Part shown: one piece after another, positions 36,781 through 49,758 of the stretch
Position numbering within the stretch: the stretch's first letter is position 1
Layout of the letters: each line of letters opens with the position of its first letter
Assembly (NCBI GenBank): GCA_020137815.1
Contig: CM035352.1
Location: 641,675-705,674, forward strand
Direction: 5' to 3'
DNA: 64,000 nt
Source of the DNA: Hormiphora californensis
Lineage: Eukaryota; Ctenophora; Tentaculata; Cydippida; Pleurobrachiidae
Made by a program: the position numbers and the translations under genes
Notes under the pieces: model-generated
Seen by the model: the letters and a program-made list of their open reading frames with translations, nothing else
The model's database searches: none
What the model was told of the DNA's origin: nothing

Positions 36781-38500
36781 CTCTCGCTCTCTCTCTCTCT
36801 CTCCTCGGCCTCCTCCACATCTCCCACTCACACCATCTCTCTCTCACCCTGTCGGGTACTCTGTCGCCAGGGCTCTTGTCCCCATCCCCTTCTCTCCGTC
36901 TCCATCTCTCTCTCTCTTCCAAAGGTTTTGGCTCTCTTCTCCCTCATTATTGCCACTCCTTTCTCCGTTTGCACGTCACTCCTTACTCAATCCCGCCACT
37001 CATTTACGTCTCCATTCGCGCTAATCTTCCAACCGCACCTTCTCTTGTCCACGCAGTAATATAGGATGGGGGCCATGTCAAGGTTTCCCCTCCCCACCCT
37101 CCGTTTCCCAGGTTGGCTCACTGCCCCTGCGATCTCTTTAAAATTGGCTTTTTTCCTCTATAAGTCGTCGATTAATAATCTACATTCTTGTTTGTTTTAC
37201 CAATTGGCCAAAATAAGAACTGTTTTGGGACCCAACTGCATTGCTTAAATTATAACTATTCATTTTGGGTTGTTGACGGTTTACTGTTTGTTTTAAAAAA
37301 ATCATGGATTGGTTTTTCCCAATGGCCACCTTCATTTACGTGCCCGAACCCATATGATTTTATTCCTGTTGTACCCCGGTTTTTTTGGATCAAACCTAAA
37401 TTGTATTTTTCTAAAGTAAATTTTCAACCCCTAAATAATTCAGGACCTGGCAAAATCAAATGTCTTGCCCGCTTTTGTGCCCCTTCTCTCTCTCAAAGGA
37501 TTTTGTGCTCTCTTCCCTCCCTCTATTCAAGTTGTGCCCAGCCCGGATTGACTCAGTTTGTCACGGTCACCTAAACGCAGTTAACTCTCCCCCACACGTC
37601 TCCATTCACTCTAATCCCATCACCTCTCAGCAGCAGTAATAAAGGATGGGGGCCATGTCAAGATCTCAACCCTCCTCCTCCTCCTGTCTTGTTTGTCTGC
37701 CGGTAGGTTGTGATACGGGAAGTACGTGATATATTTATGTGACCCAACTTGGCGGATCTGCATTTAATATAGTAACATATCTGGCATTATGAATGGGGAT
37801 TGTTCTCGATCGAGGATTAATAAAACTTTGTTCGTGCTGATATATATATATATATCATACTATTATTAAAGCAAATAGGGAAATGATGGGTGATGGTTTT
37901 TTTACCAAATATGGCACAAAATTCCTGGAAATGGCCATTTGCACGTGTTGTCCCTAGAGGGACCCTGGCAACCTGCCAGCTTGAGCCTTAAACTGCACGT
38001 GCATCCTTGATTCATCTCTCTGCCGGTTGCGTGATTGATCGTTTGCTCGATTTAATCTGTTCACCCCCTGTTCACCACGTTTCGTGAACATGACTACTCA
38101 ATTTCAACACAATCGCCAGCGAGTTTGGAGGAGCCATATGTCCCAAACTGGCGCTGACGCCTATAGACTACGTGATAGAATCCTACAAAAGAGGTGATTA
38201 TTATTCAAAAAAATGTTGTCAACATACGTAATAACAAAGTATCAATGGCACTAATAAGAAATGGCAGTAATACGTGAAAGTATTTTGCAAATGTGCTCCT
38301 TCATAAAATACTTCAGGACCTGGCAAAAAAGGACCCGTGGTTTTTCTGTCGAAAGAATCGCTGTGGTTAATTTACCTGATAAATTTACTGATTTTAAAAA
38401 TTTCAAATGATACTACACTATTTGCTTAGTTTACTGTATGACCATTGACCATCCCCGACATTCGCCCGTAGGGCGAGCGGGCTTACTAGTATAGACAATA
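35760..38500. other. Gene-poor region with CT-rich block and local duplication
   Basis: No gene is supported. (CT)n-rich sequence spans about 36,635-36,800. About 190 bases near 36,884-37,075 recur in altered form at 37,480-37,660, including GGATGGGGGCCATGTCAAG in both. The open frames here are low complexity. Confidence 0.6.
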
Positions 38501-38507
38501 ATAATAA

Positions 38508-39250
38508 GCCTGTTTGCAACCACACCCATATATTTTGTTACTTAGTAAAAGTGCCCTATTGGGAGTGCCTTTCCTTAGAAACTAGTCAATTCGTGGTAGA
38601 TAGTTACCCTGCCGCACAACAGGGTATAATGTGCATAAGGAGGAAAACCTAACAACCTTTGCTACCCCCCCCCCCCCCCCCCGATTTACTATAGGCCAAG
38701 CCCGGGTAGGACAGGGAAGTAAGAAGCTTCTACATAGGCTCATAAATATTTCCAGGACAGGTTAATGTAATATAACGATTATATTAGTAAATCCCTTTTC
38801 TCTATGGCTACCTATATTCCAATATATTCTCAAATAATATAGCCTATTGGTATACCATTTCCAGTTTTTGGGTAGGGAGAGTATTATAATAATGCTCTCC
38901 CTTTCAGTGTCCCGATTTATTGATACAGTGGTAGTTACTGCAGCACTATATGTTTTCTGGTAGTCCCTCTCTCTTTCTCACCCATAACCCACCTGCAGCG
39001 CACACCCCTACAATCGCTTTACTCCCCTTATTGGCTTTTCCTAGCTTGTAACCCCCTTTTAGTCATGTGACCCCATCAGAACATCCTTCTTCTTTCTCTC
39101 TGACCCTTTCTCAGTTTCTCTGTGTCTTTCCTTCTCTCAATCTTCCATTTTCTCCTTTTAACTCCCTTTGTCTCTGTGTGTGTGTGTGAACACCCCTTCA
39201 GAAAGGTAATTTTACTTTCCTTGTACTATCCCACAGTGAGAGAGTTGAGT
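38508..39250. repeat. Left copy of a ~0.7-kb imperfect direct duplication
   Basis: It carries the ordered landmarks TATATTTTGTTACTTAGT, GTGCCCTATTGG, CATAAATATTTCCAGGA and GTACTATCCC. All recur in the same order at 40,325-40,925. Confidence 0.75.
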
Positions 39251-39534
39251 AGGACTTAACAACAGTGAGAGAAAAAGATAGAGAGAGAGAGATAGAGAGA
39301 GAGAGATAGAGATAGAGAGCGATAGCGAGATAGAGAGACCGGGATAGAGAGCTCGCTCGCTTCTCTCGCTCTCTCTCTCTCTTCGTCATTCTTCGCTCTC
39401 TGCTTCTCTCCCTCTCTCTTCCCCTCGCTTCTCTCCTCTCTGCTCTCTCTCTCTCTCTTCTTTTCTCTCTCTCTTCTCTCTCGCTCTCCTCTCTCCTCTC
39501 TCTCTCCTCTCTCTCTCTTCCTCTCCTCCGCGCG

Positions 39535-39565
<31 letters not shown>

Positions 39566-39620
39566 TCTCTCTCGCTCGCTCTCTCCTCTCTTCGCTCTCT
39601 CTCTTCCCTTCTCTCTCCTC
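39240..39620. repeat. (GA)n / (CT)n tract between duplicate copies
   Basis: GA-rich at 39,240-39,330, then CT-rich to about 39,620. The block sits between the two copies of the duplication. Confidence 0.9.
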
Positions 39621-40321
39621 TTTGCCCTCTGGGTCCGCCCCCCTTTCGGCTTGCCCTTTTTTTCTCTCTCTGCTTCCTTTCTTTCCCCCTCATCTTTCTT
39701 TTGTTTCGCATACTTACCTTTTTTTAGGATCATTTCTAGGCCTTTTCTCTCAATCTTTTTTTCCTTTTTTTTGCCATTCTACTCCTAACAAATGCCTTTC
39801 TAAAAAGCCTTTGGCCTCGCACCCTGTCCCCGCTATCGTTCTTTTGGGTTTTGAATTCCACTAAACAGTTGGATCATCTGTGGTTCTTTTTTTCCTTCCC
39901 AAATAACCCCGATTTTAAATTAGTATAATTTTTTGGCCCCCTTGTTGGCTTTTTTATCTTTTCCAACACCAAACGATTCCTTTTCCCTGCTAACTCCCTT
40001 AAAAATACCTTATCTTATATTTGAAGGCACGTTTTGTGAGCAACAACCAGACAAACCCACCTTACTTAATTATCTCTTTGGGGTCGTTGGGGGAAAAAAT
40101 GATTTTAAATAAGGTACGTGTTCAAATCGTCGTAGAATTTAATATTTCATTCCCAAATACTATACCATGGTTTTATTTTTAAAAAATTTTTCCCCCCCGG
40201 GAATTTTGGAAAAAAACCCCCCAAAACTTTTCCCTGGGAAAGGGGGGGTCGATTGAAAAAATCCCTTTTTTGGGGTTTTAAAAAATTAGAAGGGATTTCG
40301 ACGAGAAGGTTATTAAAACTT

Positions 40322-40928
40322 GTTTGTGCTGTTTGAAACCCACACCCTATATTTTGTTACTTAGTGAAGTGCCCTATTGGAGTGCCTTTCAGAAACTGGT
40401 CAATTCGTGTAGATAGTCCTTACCCTACAAAGAGGAAACCAAACCTTTGCTACCCCCCACCCCCCTTCTTAGACCAATGCCGGGTTTACTCAGGAAGTAA
40501 TAAGCTTACATGGATGCATAAATATTTCCAGGAGGTTATGTAATTAAAAATTATATTGACCCTTTCTTGGCTACCTTTATTCCAATATTCTCAATAAGTA
40601 GGCTGGGTATTACCATTTTTCCGCTTTGGGTGGGCCTTATATAATGCCCCTTCTTCCCATTTAACTTCTGGGTTCTCCTCACGTTTCTGTAGTCTTCTTT
40701 CTCCATCTCACAATCCCCTCAGCGCACTCCCCTTTTCCTTTAACTTCCCTTACCTTTGTTCTGCTTGTAACCCCATTTAGTCATTATCCTCCTCAGACAT
40801 CTCTTTTTTCTTCGACCCATTCATCTCTTGCCTTTCCTTCTCTCAAGCTTCCATTTTCTCTTTACACTCCTTTGTCCTTTGTTTAACACCTTCAAAGGTC
40901 TTTACTTTCCTGTACTATCCCCGTGAGG
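40322..40928. repeat. Right, eroded copy of the duplication
   Basis: The same landmarks occur as in 38508-39250, but with many small deletions and merged homopolymers. It is preceded by homopolymer-rich sequence at 40,160-40,300. Confidence 0.7.
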
Positions 40929-43684
40929 AATACGTGTCTGCACTGTGGAGGCTATAAGTTGATAGAACTTGTAGAATTGGCTACGCTCCCTTATCGGCAA
41001 TTGTATGTAGAGTTTAGCTTTGCATAATGTTCTATATCTTCTATTAAAATTGCATGCATAGACCCAGCCTCCTCTCTCGTTTCTCATTCACTGTTCGTCT
41101 GTGCTTCTGCTTCTCTCTGCTGCACTCTTTGTATTTCGCTAGTACTTCTTCTCTCCTCTTCTCATTCTGTTCGATGTCAATGTTTATTTGTATTGTTTCC
41201 ATGCAACGCTAACACGAGCCTATCCCTTAAAAGCACCTCAATCTGTGCGTATTTACCAGTAATTCTCCGACTCCGCCCAAACTCTCCTCCTTTCGTCTTC
41301 TCCTTTCTCATATCTTTCTTACATCTCTCCCTTATTTCTCTCTCTTTCTTCAATCAACCCCCTTTATTGCCTTTTACAAATCCTTACCTATTTACTGTAA
41401 ACCCCTCTATAAATTGTGTTGTCTTGTGTTTTTGGACGGCCAAAATCCGTTTGAAGATTGGCGTTGTTGGTTTGGTGATTTTTACCGAGTACAAAGTATT
41501 GCATGCAAGATATATCAATTATTCCAACTATTTAAGAACGTTGTGTCACTAAACAACACCTTCTTATTAGTTTTTCAGGCTTGAAATAATTCATTAAACT
41601 CGGCTACTGGTAAATACGTTCGTACGCACTTTTAAAATATCCTTTCCCCAAATCTTCCATCTATAAATTTATTTAAAAGGTTTTGTAACCCCCCTCGCCC
41701 AAATTCTACCAGGGGGAGAAATCCTAAAGAACAAAAGCATTGCACGTTTTCCATGCGAGACTGCGAGAGGACCAAAACACTGATAACTAGAGGTAGATTT
41801 TGAAGCTGCTACGGCTTGGTATCGTTAACATCGCATTGTATCGCCGATATACCTGACCAACATCAAATTATCCCTCATGTGGGGGTTGGAGACGCATTAT
41901 ATGCTACATCTTGTTCTAGTGAAGAAAGAGAGGTGATATAAAAGCTTAGTATGGTGAAGAAGCAACCCAGAAAAGGTATACCAGAATAAAGTGTGTACTG
42001 TACAGGTAGTTGCTACTCAATATTTCAAACTGTGTTTTTTATTGATTGTACTTCATGTAATCTTTATTTGAGAAGATATGATCTTCCTTATCCTAGATGG
42101 CCATTATCTTTTTGTTAAATGTACTTGCTCAGGCTCTAGAACTAAAGTTTTAACTAAACCTACCTATCTTATCCGTAATTTACTAAACGTGTATTGTTTG
42201 ACTTGGTGGCAGCAGTCACAACGAGTTTTTTTACCGCGCTTCACACGGGAGTTACAGTAAGGGTGACTGCGTCACCAATTGTTTGACCTGGTTATACAAG
42301 AAACTTACTTAAATCATGATCTGTCACCTGTCGGCGCTGGACCCCGTTTTGATTCTCAGTGCACTCATATCGGGTCGGCGCCTGATGATCATGTCAACTG
42401 AAAAGTACAGTCCACAGTCTGGAGGTGCACCTTTCCAAGTGTCGTGAAAAAATGAAATTCTTGTAGGCTGAAATCGGACGATGTGTTATCTCTCTCTAGA
42501 ACCCAAAATGCTGGGTTTGCTCTATGACGTATTACATTTAGGTGGAATAGCACTCCAGCATCGTTCGTAGGTATATGTGTGTAGGTAATCAACATTCGGA
42601 CGGGCCTTTAGGTACTCTCAGGTTTCAGCTTCATCGCTGGGAAGTGGGATATCCCAGCTATATCTCTGACTCTTTCTCTCTGAATAGTAACTGCGATTCC
42701 TTCTCTTTAACTCTTCTCCTTTCTGGGCGACTCTTCTCGACTCTTCTCTTCTCATCTACAGTTGTTCTTCCTTCTCTCTCTCTCTCTCCTACCCCATCTG
42801 TGTTTATCTTAACTATAGCACGGTATAACGTGGGAGAAACAGCTGGACAATAATAATCTAGATGTGCATAAAATAGGAACATAATTTAGTTGAGTTAGGA
42901 CAGCAATTGAGAAATGCCACTCCCCGTCCGTTGTGTGAGGGCACACTATAATGATAATACTTACAAAGCTGACTATGAGCCCTAGCTATAAAGCTAGCTA
43001 TAAAGCTAGTGAGATAGAGAGGATTATAGGCGAGGTAAGAGTGAGAGACAGAAAATAGAGGAATAGTTAGCTATAGAGAAATTTGGGGTGCTGCTTATAT
43101 CTTTGATTTTGATTATGCTAATCTTGTATTGTAAATTTAGCTCCTCCCCTTCTATCACTGCAACTTTGTACTGTATAGCAGCTGTGTCATACACTGTTCT
43201 GATTATGCTGTCTGACTGTAATTAGTAGTAGGAAATGATGATTAGGATCACACAATGCTGTCTCTCTTTGTTTGAAATTCAGCTGTGAAAGTATGTGACG
43301 TTAATGCAGGACTATCCTGCTGTCAACGCACCTTGTATATCGACTAGGGGAGCGTTTTACCGATCAGCAACAGTCTATCTGTTGATCAATATTGTTAGAT
43401 GTCAAGAACGCAAGGGTATTATTTTGGCTTTATCCATGCTTTTATGCCACTGCATCGCGGCCCCCTATCCCATTAACAAGCAACCCCCTCAATATCTTTG
43501 TGCTCGTTATTTTACCGGCCCCCCCTCTTTGTGCTTCTTGACAATTAATATATCTTTCTGTTACATTTCTCTCTCCCCATTGTACCCTTTATTCAGCAAC
43601 CCCCCTTTATACCACAAAGTACAATGTACCATTTCGCTTACTAAACCCCCTCCTTATAATTGTAGTGTTACACTGATAGTTACT
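40929..43684. other. Intergenic, no supported gene
   Basis: AT-rich sequence with short CT tracts. It includes a GCGCC-family fold-back at 42,329-42,385 and short tandem repeats of AGCTATAAAGCT near 42,980-43,010. The last 400 bases are the likely promoter and 5' UTR of the exon at 43,685. Confidence 0.5.
42329..42385. repeat. GCGCC-family fold-back copy
   Basis: TGTCGGCGC at the left and GGCGCCTGATGATCA at the right flank the conserved core GATTCTCAGTGCACTCATAT. Confidence 0.6.
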
Positions 43685-43814
43685 ATGGCAACAGCAGACG
43701 TCCAAATTCCGGAGGGCAGTATGCCGGCGGAGATCAACGGACTCCCCGAGATACGTATCGAGATACAGATGTACACCCCCGAGAGAATGGAGAAAATCAA
43801 GAACCAAATCAATG
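43685..43814 (+). CDS. First coding exon of an unrecognised gene
   Basis: Starting at ATG 43685, an open segment of 43 codons and one base reads MATADVQIPEGSMPAEINGL, then IEIQMYTPERMEKIKNQIN. It ends at a strong GGTAAGA donor. It reads as a charged, non-repetitive protein start. I could not find its next exon in the repeat-rich 6 kb that follows. It may be a long-intron gene, or a downstream exon may be lost in the poorly resolved block near 46.5-47.1 kb. Confidence 0.5.
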
Positions 43815-45512
43815 GTAAGAATTTGATGTCACTGTAAAGTACTACTATCTAGTTAATACCACTGTAAATTACTGTCAGCGTGATGCCTGACAGGGAAATT
43901 ATTCGTTCGTACTTCGTAGGAAACAAATTCGTCCAAAGTTGGTCCAAAGTTGGTCCAAAGTTCGTGTGTGTACTTGTCTGTTTCATATCCAGTGTTTTTT
44001 ATGTCTTCATCGTTCCTATATCTGTCACCCCCACCCCATCATGTGAACCCTGTCATATCCAGTGTTTTCACCACCATAAATTATTTCTCGTGACCCCTGG
44101 TATTTAGTGAAGTGTCTGAAATTAGGCAGCACGAGACATGAAACACACCCCACCCACATTGTGAAACAATTACTATACCAACGTTGCGTGTCAGGGCACT
44201 GCCATTATACGGTGTTCACATATACGAACAAACTCTCCACTATTAGTATTTAGTATTATCGAAGCTGTTTAGTAGCCCAGTTGTAAATATATGTATGCCA
44301 CATCTAGTCATATTGGTATTATATATTCGAAAGAAAGATAAATAGTCTGTCTTAGACTCTCTTTTTCTCTCTATCTCTCTCAGAGAGATAGATATAATAA
44401 GTGATAGAGGAAAAAGATAGTGATAGTTAACGTGTCAGAGATAGAATGAAATACTAATAGAGGGAGACTTAGAGACAAGCATTGGGAAAGACAAATCAGA
44501 GAGAGAGAGAGAGAGTTATTTTACTGCTCTTTCAGGGGAGGTAGTGTTTTTAGAAGCTAGTGTGTCTCGTTAATTAACTAAAATTACTGAACATTGCTGC
44601 TGATGCTGTCCACCTAGCTGCCCTATATATTGTGTTATAACGTCGCGGTAGCTTTAGAATTAGTAATAGACAGAATTGTCATTTTAGCTGTTGTTACCTG
44701 CAGTTAATGTGTACCGTGTTTTTGAAACTTATCCGGGCTATCCCGGTTAGGTTTTTTACTTTCATGGGGTGTAGTATCAGTGAATAAGAGATCCTATAAA
44801 CGTTCCCATAACTCAAGCTGTGCTCATTTTCAGCTTGCTGTGGGTATTCAAAGGAACAATGTGTGAGTGTGTTCCTCTCTATCTCTCTCCCTATCTCTCT
44901 ATCTCTCTATCTCTCTATTTCTCTCACGACAGCTCTAACTGAAAATTTAGAGGTTTCCTTTTGACATTCAAAATATGTGAGTCTTTATATTATGTCTTAC
45001 CGCACTATGTGGCTTGAAAAAGTTGGGAAATCAGAGCTATAGCTTTGTGCCAAAGTTCGGCAGCATTCAATGGCAGATGTTTTGATAAAATAAAATATTG
45101 AAGTCATGATTATTTACCATCATCAAATACTCACCTACCATCTCAGAATGATTCCAGCTCCAAATGTTAATAAATAATATCGTCATCAGACTATAACATT
45201 CCCGGGCTGCTTGCTTCTCCCCCTTGTCTCTTCAATGTCTGTGTGTGTGACCCCCATTTAGCGTGCAGAACTAGATAAATTGGCAACACAGTAGCCACCT
45301 ATCCCACTTGTATTGTGGGAACAGTGAGGAACTATCTCACTCTGTCTCTCCGTGCTGTTCATATTATTGGCAGCTTGTATCATGACGTATCTTTATTAAT
45401 TTTGTCCTGGAAGTTTGTTTCTGACGAGTTATGAGGAGGAAGAGGTTTTCAGCACTTTGAGGGTAGTTAGGGAGATAGAGATAGAGAGAGATAGAGACGG
45501 AGATAGAGAGAA

Positions 45513-45548
<36 letters not shown>

Positions 45549-46326
45549 GAGAGAGTAGAGCGAGAGAGTCGGAGATCGACGAGAGAGAGATGAGAGAGGA
45601 GAGAGAGAGAGAGAGAGAGACGGAGATTAGGAGATAGAGAGAGGTAGAGGAGATGAAGTAATGCCCATATCCTAGGCACTCACACTGCCTTAGCCCTTCT
45701 GACTCCCCTGTATGACCCCACAGAGACCCCCCAATGTGCAGTCTTGCTGACAGAATATAGCCACTACTAATGATGGACCTCTTCTGTATTGAAGTAGAAA
45801 CATGGGATTACTGTGTGGATTTACTGATAATTGATCTGTAATTTCCAGGCCGGTTTCTCTGTCTTCTACTAAAACTTGTTCTTGCCAGAAAACGTGTATT
45901 TGATTCTCCAGTCTCCACTAAATTAGCCCTGAGGTATTGGGAAACGGGAAGATTTGGTCAGAGAAAGTTGTAGGGCTTCTGAGAGAGAAATGACGAATAT
46001 TTATTCCTGAAGGAAATTAATCCAATAAGAATAAAGTTTCGTCATATGTCTGCCAGAAGCTTGCGAGATCATGATATGGAAGCTGCACTGGGAGAGAAAA
46101 TATGAAAAAAGTGAATAAGAAGTTTCGAAGACGCATAGTTAGGGAAGAGAGAGAGAGCGAGAGAAGAGAGGAGAGCAGAGAGAAGGGAGTAGCAGAGAGC
46201 TGCGATCGCGCGGCGTCTCTCTCTCGCTCTCTCCTCGCTCCTCGGCTGCGCTCTCCTCTGCTCTCTCTCTCGCTCTCGCGCTCTCGCTCTCTCTCTCTCT
46301 TTCTCTCTTCTCTCTCTCTCTCGCTC

Positions 46327-46362
<36 letters not shown>

Positions 46363-46383
46363 ATCTCGTTTCGCGCTATCTCG

Positions 46384-46414
<31 letters not shown>

Positions 46415-46480
46415 TCTCTCGCTCTCATCTCTGCTCTTCACGTCAAGTTTTATTTCCCCCACCCCTTCCTTTGTCTCTCT
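43815..46480. other. Repeat-rich, no supported gene
   Basis: AT-rich sequence with CT tracts near 44,360 and 44,880-44,930. There is a GA/CGA-rich block at 45,470-45,660 and a GA then CT block at 46,140-46,430. No exon with acceptor, donor and non-repetitive frame is visible. Confidence 0.55.
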
Positions 46481-46484
46481 ACAG

Positions 46485-47090
46485 GGACTTTTGTTGTTGT
46501 TGTGTTGCTCCCCCTTTCGGGGGAGGAAATTTTTTTTTTTTCTTTTTTTTTCCTTTTTTTTTTTCGTTTGCCCGGTCCCAAAGGGTATCCTTTTTTTTTT
46601 TTTCCTGTCCCCTTTTGGGGTTTTAAAAGGGGGGGTCGGGTTTTATTTTTGGGGAAAAAAGGTTTTTTTTTTCCTAAAAAAAAAAGGAAAAAAGGGAAGG
46701 GGGGGGTGAAAAAATTTACCCCAAAGGAAAATTGAAAATTTTAAGGGGGGAAAAGGCCGGGAAAGGAGAGCAGGAGAGAGGAGAGAACCGGGGTATTAGA
46801 GGGATAGGGGGCGGAGAGGGGATCAGAGAGCAATTCCCCTCCCGTCTCTCTCATCCCCCTCTCTCGCCTCCCTTTTCTTCCGTTTCGTTCTTCATTCTCC
46901 TCTACTTCCCTGGGTTGGGGCCCCCGAGTCGACCTCAAATCTTTTGGGGTCACCCTTTCCCCTAAATTTGGGGCCCAAACTTCCATTTTTTGGGCCCTTC
47001 CCGAAAGGGGGAGGGGCCTTTTTTTTTCCCCTTCTGCCGGGGTGAAAAAATTTTGGGGGGAGGGGGGAAAAGGAGAGACGGAGAGGAAGA
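46485..47090. other. Homopolymer-inflated block, probably poor-quality sequence
   Basis: Runs of 8-13 T, G, A and C alternate here (e.g. TTTTGGGGTTTTAAAAGGGG). They are unlike the rest of the window and lie directly after a CT repeat. The pattern matches degraded read ends at a repeat gap more than biology. Confidence 0.6.
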
Positions 47091-47644
47091 GAAAGAAGGA
47101 TATAAGAAATTTCCTTCAGTATAAAAATTGTTCTAGTTTCAGCTCTGTTGCTACAACGTTCTGTATAATAATTCTGTCCCTGAGACAACAAGTTTGCTTT
47201 CGATATATTGCCATGAAAAGTGATTTGTGAGAAATTTATAGCTATAGGATTCTTACCATTTTTACTAGTTTTAGTATTCTTCCTGTCATACAGTGAAAAC
47301 AAAATGTTTGGGGCTGAGTTTTCACTCAGAGTTATTCCAAGTTCTGATCGGCGGCTGGTCACCGTTGGTTAACTTCAATATTCTATAATTGACTATGATC
47401 GACTATATGTGTAGAGCCTACCATCATAGCGGTATTCCAAGAGGACTTGTTAACACAACAAAAGATGACCAGATATATCATTATATGTGGAGTCTTGATG
47501 TTGCTGATATAATATCAGTTATTATGTGCATAATATATAATTTAGTTACCACTTCGGCTTCGCTAGTTATTAAATATTGAGTTTCTAAATATCTAAAATC
47601 TAGAAATAGGTACAGCAGTTCAAATCCAGGAGGGCCAGAGGAAT

Positions 47645-47712
47645 CTGTCTGGTGGTGCCAAACCACGTTTTGATTCTCAGTGCACTCAGATTGGATCGGC
47701 GCCACCAGACAC
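47645..47712. repeat. GCGCC-family fold-back copy
   Basis: TGTCTGGTGGTGCC at the left and GGCGCCACCAGACA at the right are inverted repeats with one mismatch. The core is GATTCTCAGTGCACTCAGAT. This is the best-preserved copy. Confidence 0.7.
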
Positions 47713-47779
47713 TGACAGGGAGGCAAGATTCTGTATACCAACACTTGAACAAACTTTATCTCCATATCTTTCTCTCTGT

Positions 47780-47954
<175 letters not shown>

Positions 47955-48329
47955 GTGTTGGCACACGAAGTCACCGATTAATCAGTGAACAAGGGGGTCT
48001 CAACAAGCTATACCATCTTTTACTATCCCTTTCTTTTATTCAGTTTGTACTGAAGTACTTCCACCCTGATCAGCTGCTTCCTATTTTATCGTCCCTTTCC
48101 CTTAAATTAATTTACCTTTCCCTAATATTAGTACCTACAATCAGCGTATTTTACAACCCCCTATAATATCCCTTATTTTTCTAGTTTTTCCTTCTGACCA
48201 GCTCTCCCTTACTTCCTACAGAGAGGTGATGAAACTTGACTAGTCTGCTTTAAGACCTTGGAGCACTTAGAGGCATATTTGACGCCACTAAGAGAGAGGG
48301 AGAAGAGGGAAAGAAAGATAGAGAGAGAG

Positions 48330-48360
<31 letters not shown>

Positions 48361-48960
48361 GATATGCACTATATAACATATTGCTCGGAGACTGGAGATA
48401 TATACCCCTATATTATATCCCTCTACCTCTGTCACCAGTCACAACACACCTTCTTCCTATTCAAGAACCTTCTAGAGCCTTCTCATGATGTTTCTATGTT
48501 TCTTAGCGACATGAGACAATGTGTCACTGTTGGTGACGTTTGAATGATGGAAGGTAGATACTAGATGTAGCTATACTCCTGAACTCCTTATATATATTAG
48601 CTTGTGTAAAAGCCCGTCCATAAAACCAATGTTAGATACTCTAATTATCACTATAAAGTCACGTGACATGTATCACGTGACAGTGGTGAGTTCTCATTGG
48701 TAGAACCGGCCAGGGTTGCATGTGTGTAGATCACATGACACATACTCAGTTAATTTTTACAGCTGGGAGAGTTACAGTAATGAGTCTCTCTCATGTGTAA
48801 TTTTGATGCTATATGGGGAAGGAGCAATTCAAGGAGTACACTCTCTTGCATGAATAATACGGAACTGGAGCTGGGAGACTGAAAAATAGTTTTCAGTGGA
48901 TCTAAAGGTCGTAAAGATTCACATCAGAAAAGAATCCCTCGAATACCAGATATAGAATGT

Positions 48961-49035
48961 ATGGCGGCGCCATACCCCCATTTGTGATTCTCAAATCACA
49001 ATGCGCTCAGATGGGTTCGCGGCGCCAGACAGGAT
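48961..49035. repeat. GCGCC-family fold-back copy
   Basis: ATGGCGGCGCCATACCCCCA at the left and GGGTTCGCGGCGCCAGACAG at the right surround a core with GATTCTCA and TGCGCTCAGAT. Confidence 0.65.
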
Positions 49036-49212
49036 ATATAGACCATGGCCGTGTGATTTTGAGATGATGCCTGATAATGTGCATCATTGTTCAAAACTCC
49101 TAATTTCTTAATTCTCAAACCACCATCTCCTGGCCTTTCTCCCCTAAGAGGATTTAGTAGGAGCCATTCAGCATACATAACTAATCTCTAATGCAGTTGG
49201 TGCTCTAAGGAC

Positions 49213-49213
<1 letters not shown>

Positions 49214-49260
<47 letters not shown>

Positions 49261-49345
49261 GAGAGAGAGTGAGAGAGAGATAGAGAGAGATAGAAAGAGA
49301 GTGAGGGAGACAGAGGGAGAGAGAAAGAGGGAGAGAGAGAGAGGC
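49214..49345. repeat. (GA)n microsatellite
   Basis: GA tract with GATA and GAGGGA variants. The open frames on it are low-complexity Arg-Glu or Leu-Ser runs. Confidence 0.9.
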
Positions 49346-49758
49346 ATAAGAAAACGAGGGCAAATGATGCTAGAAGGTCTGAGAAACTACATATATCAGT
49401 TTTCACTGAATTCGATTCTATCATCCTTCTTGCTCGGGCTCGCAGGCCAGTGTATTAAACACCTGCAACGCCACGATGGAATATTGACACTAGCCGTCAA
49501 TAACTAGGCTTTGGAAGGTAAACGGAAGCGATCTGATTTGTTGAGTAAACAAAAGGTTCTGTTTAGATTGTACACGTGTTCAAACTGCCAAATCACACCT
49601 TTATTCTTTAAACATCTCAATAGTTTCTAGGCAGGGCGTGTGAGTGTTTATCTAATATTATTCGGGTCTTTTCATGGAATAATAACCACTGTTGCATTGC
49701 TTCAAAATATTTAGCTCTCAATTGGACTTATGATAAATGTTCTCCAATGAGTGTATTT

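Noticed and set aside
36556-37064. Ser/Leu-rich frame over 36.6-37.1 kb
   Set aside because: Mostly (CT)n translation with no splice or start context.
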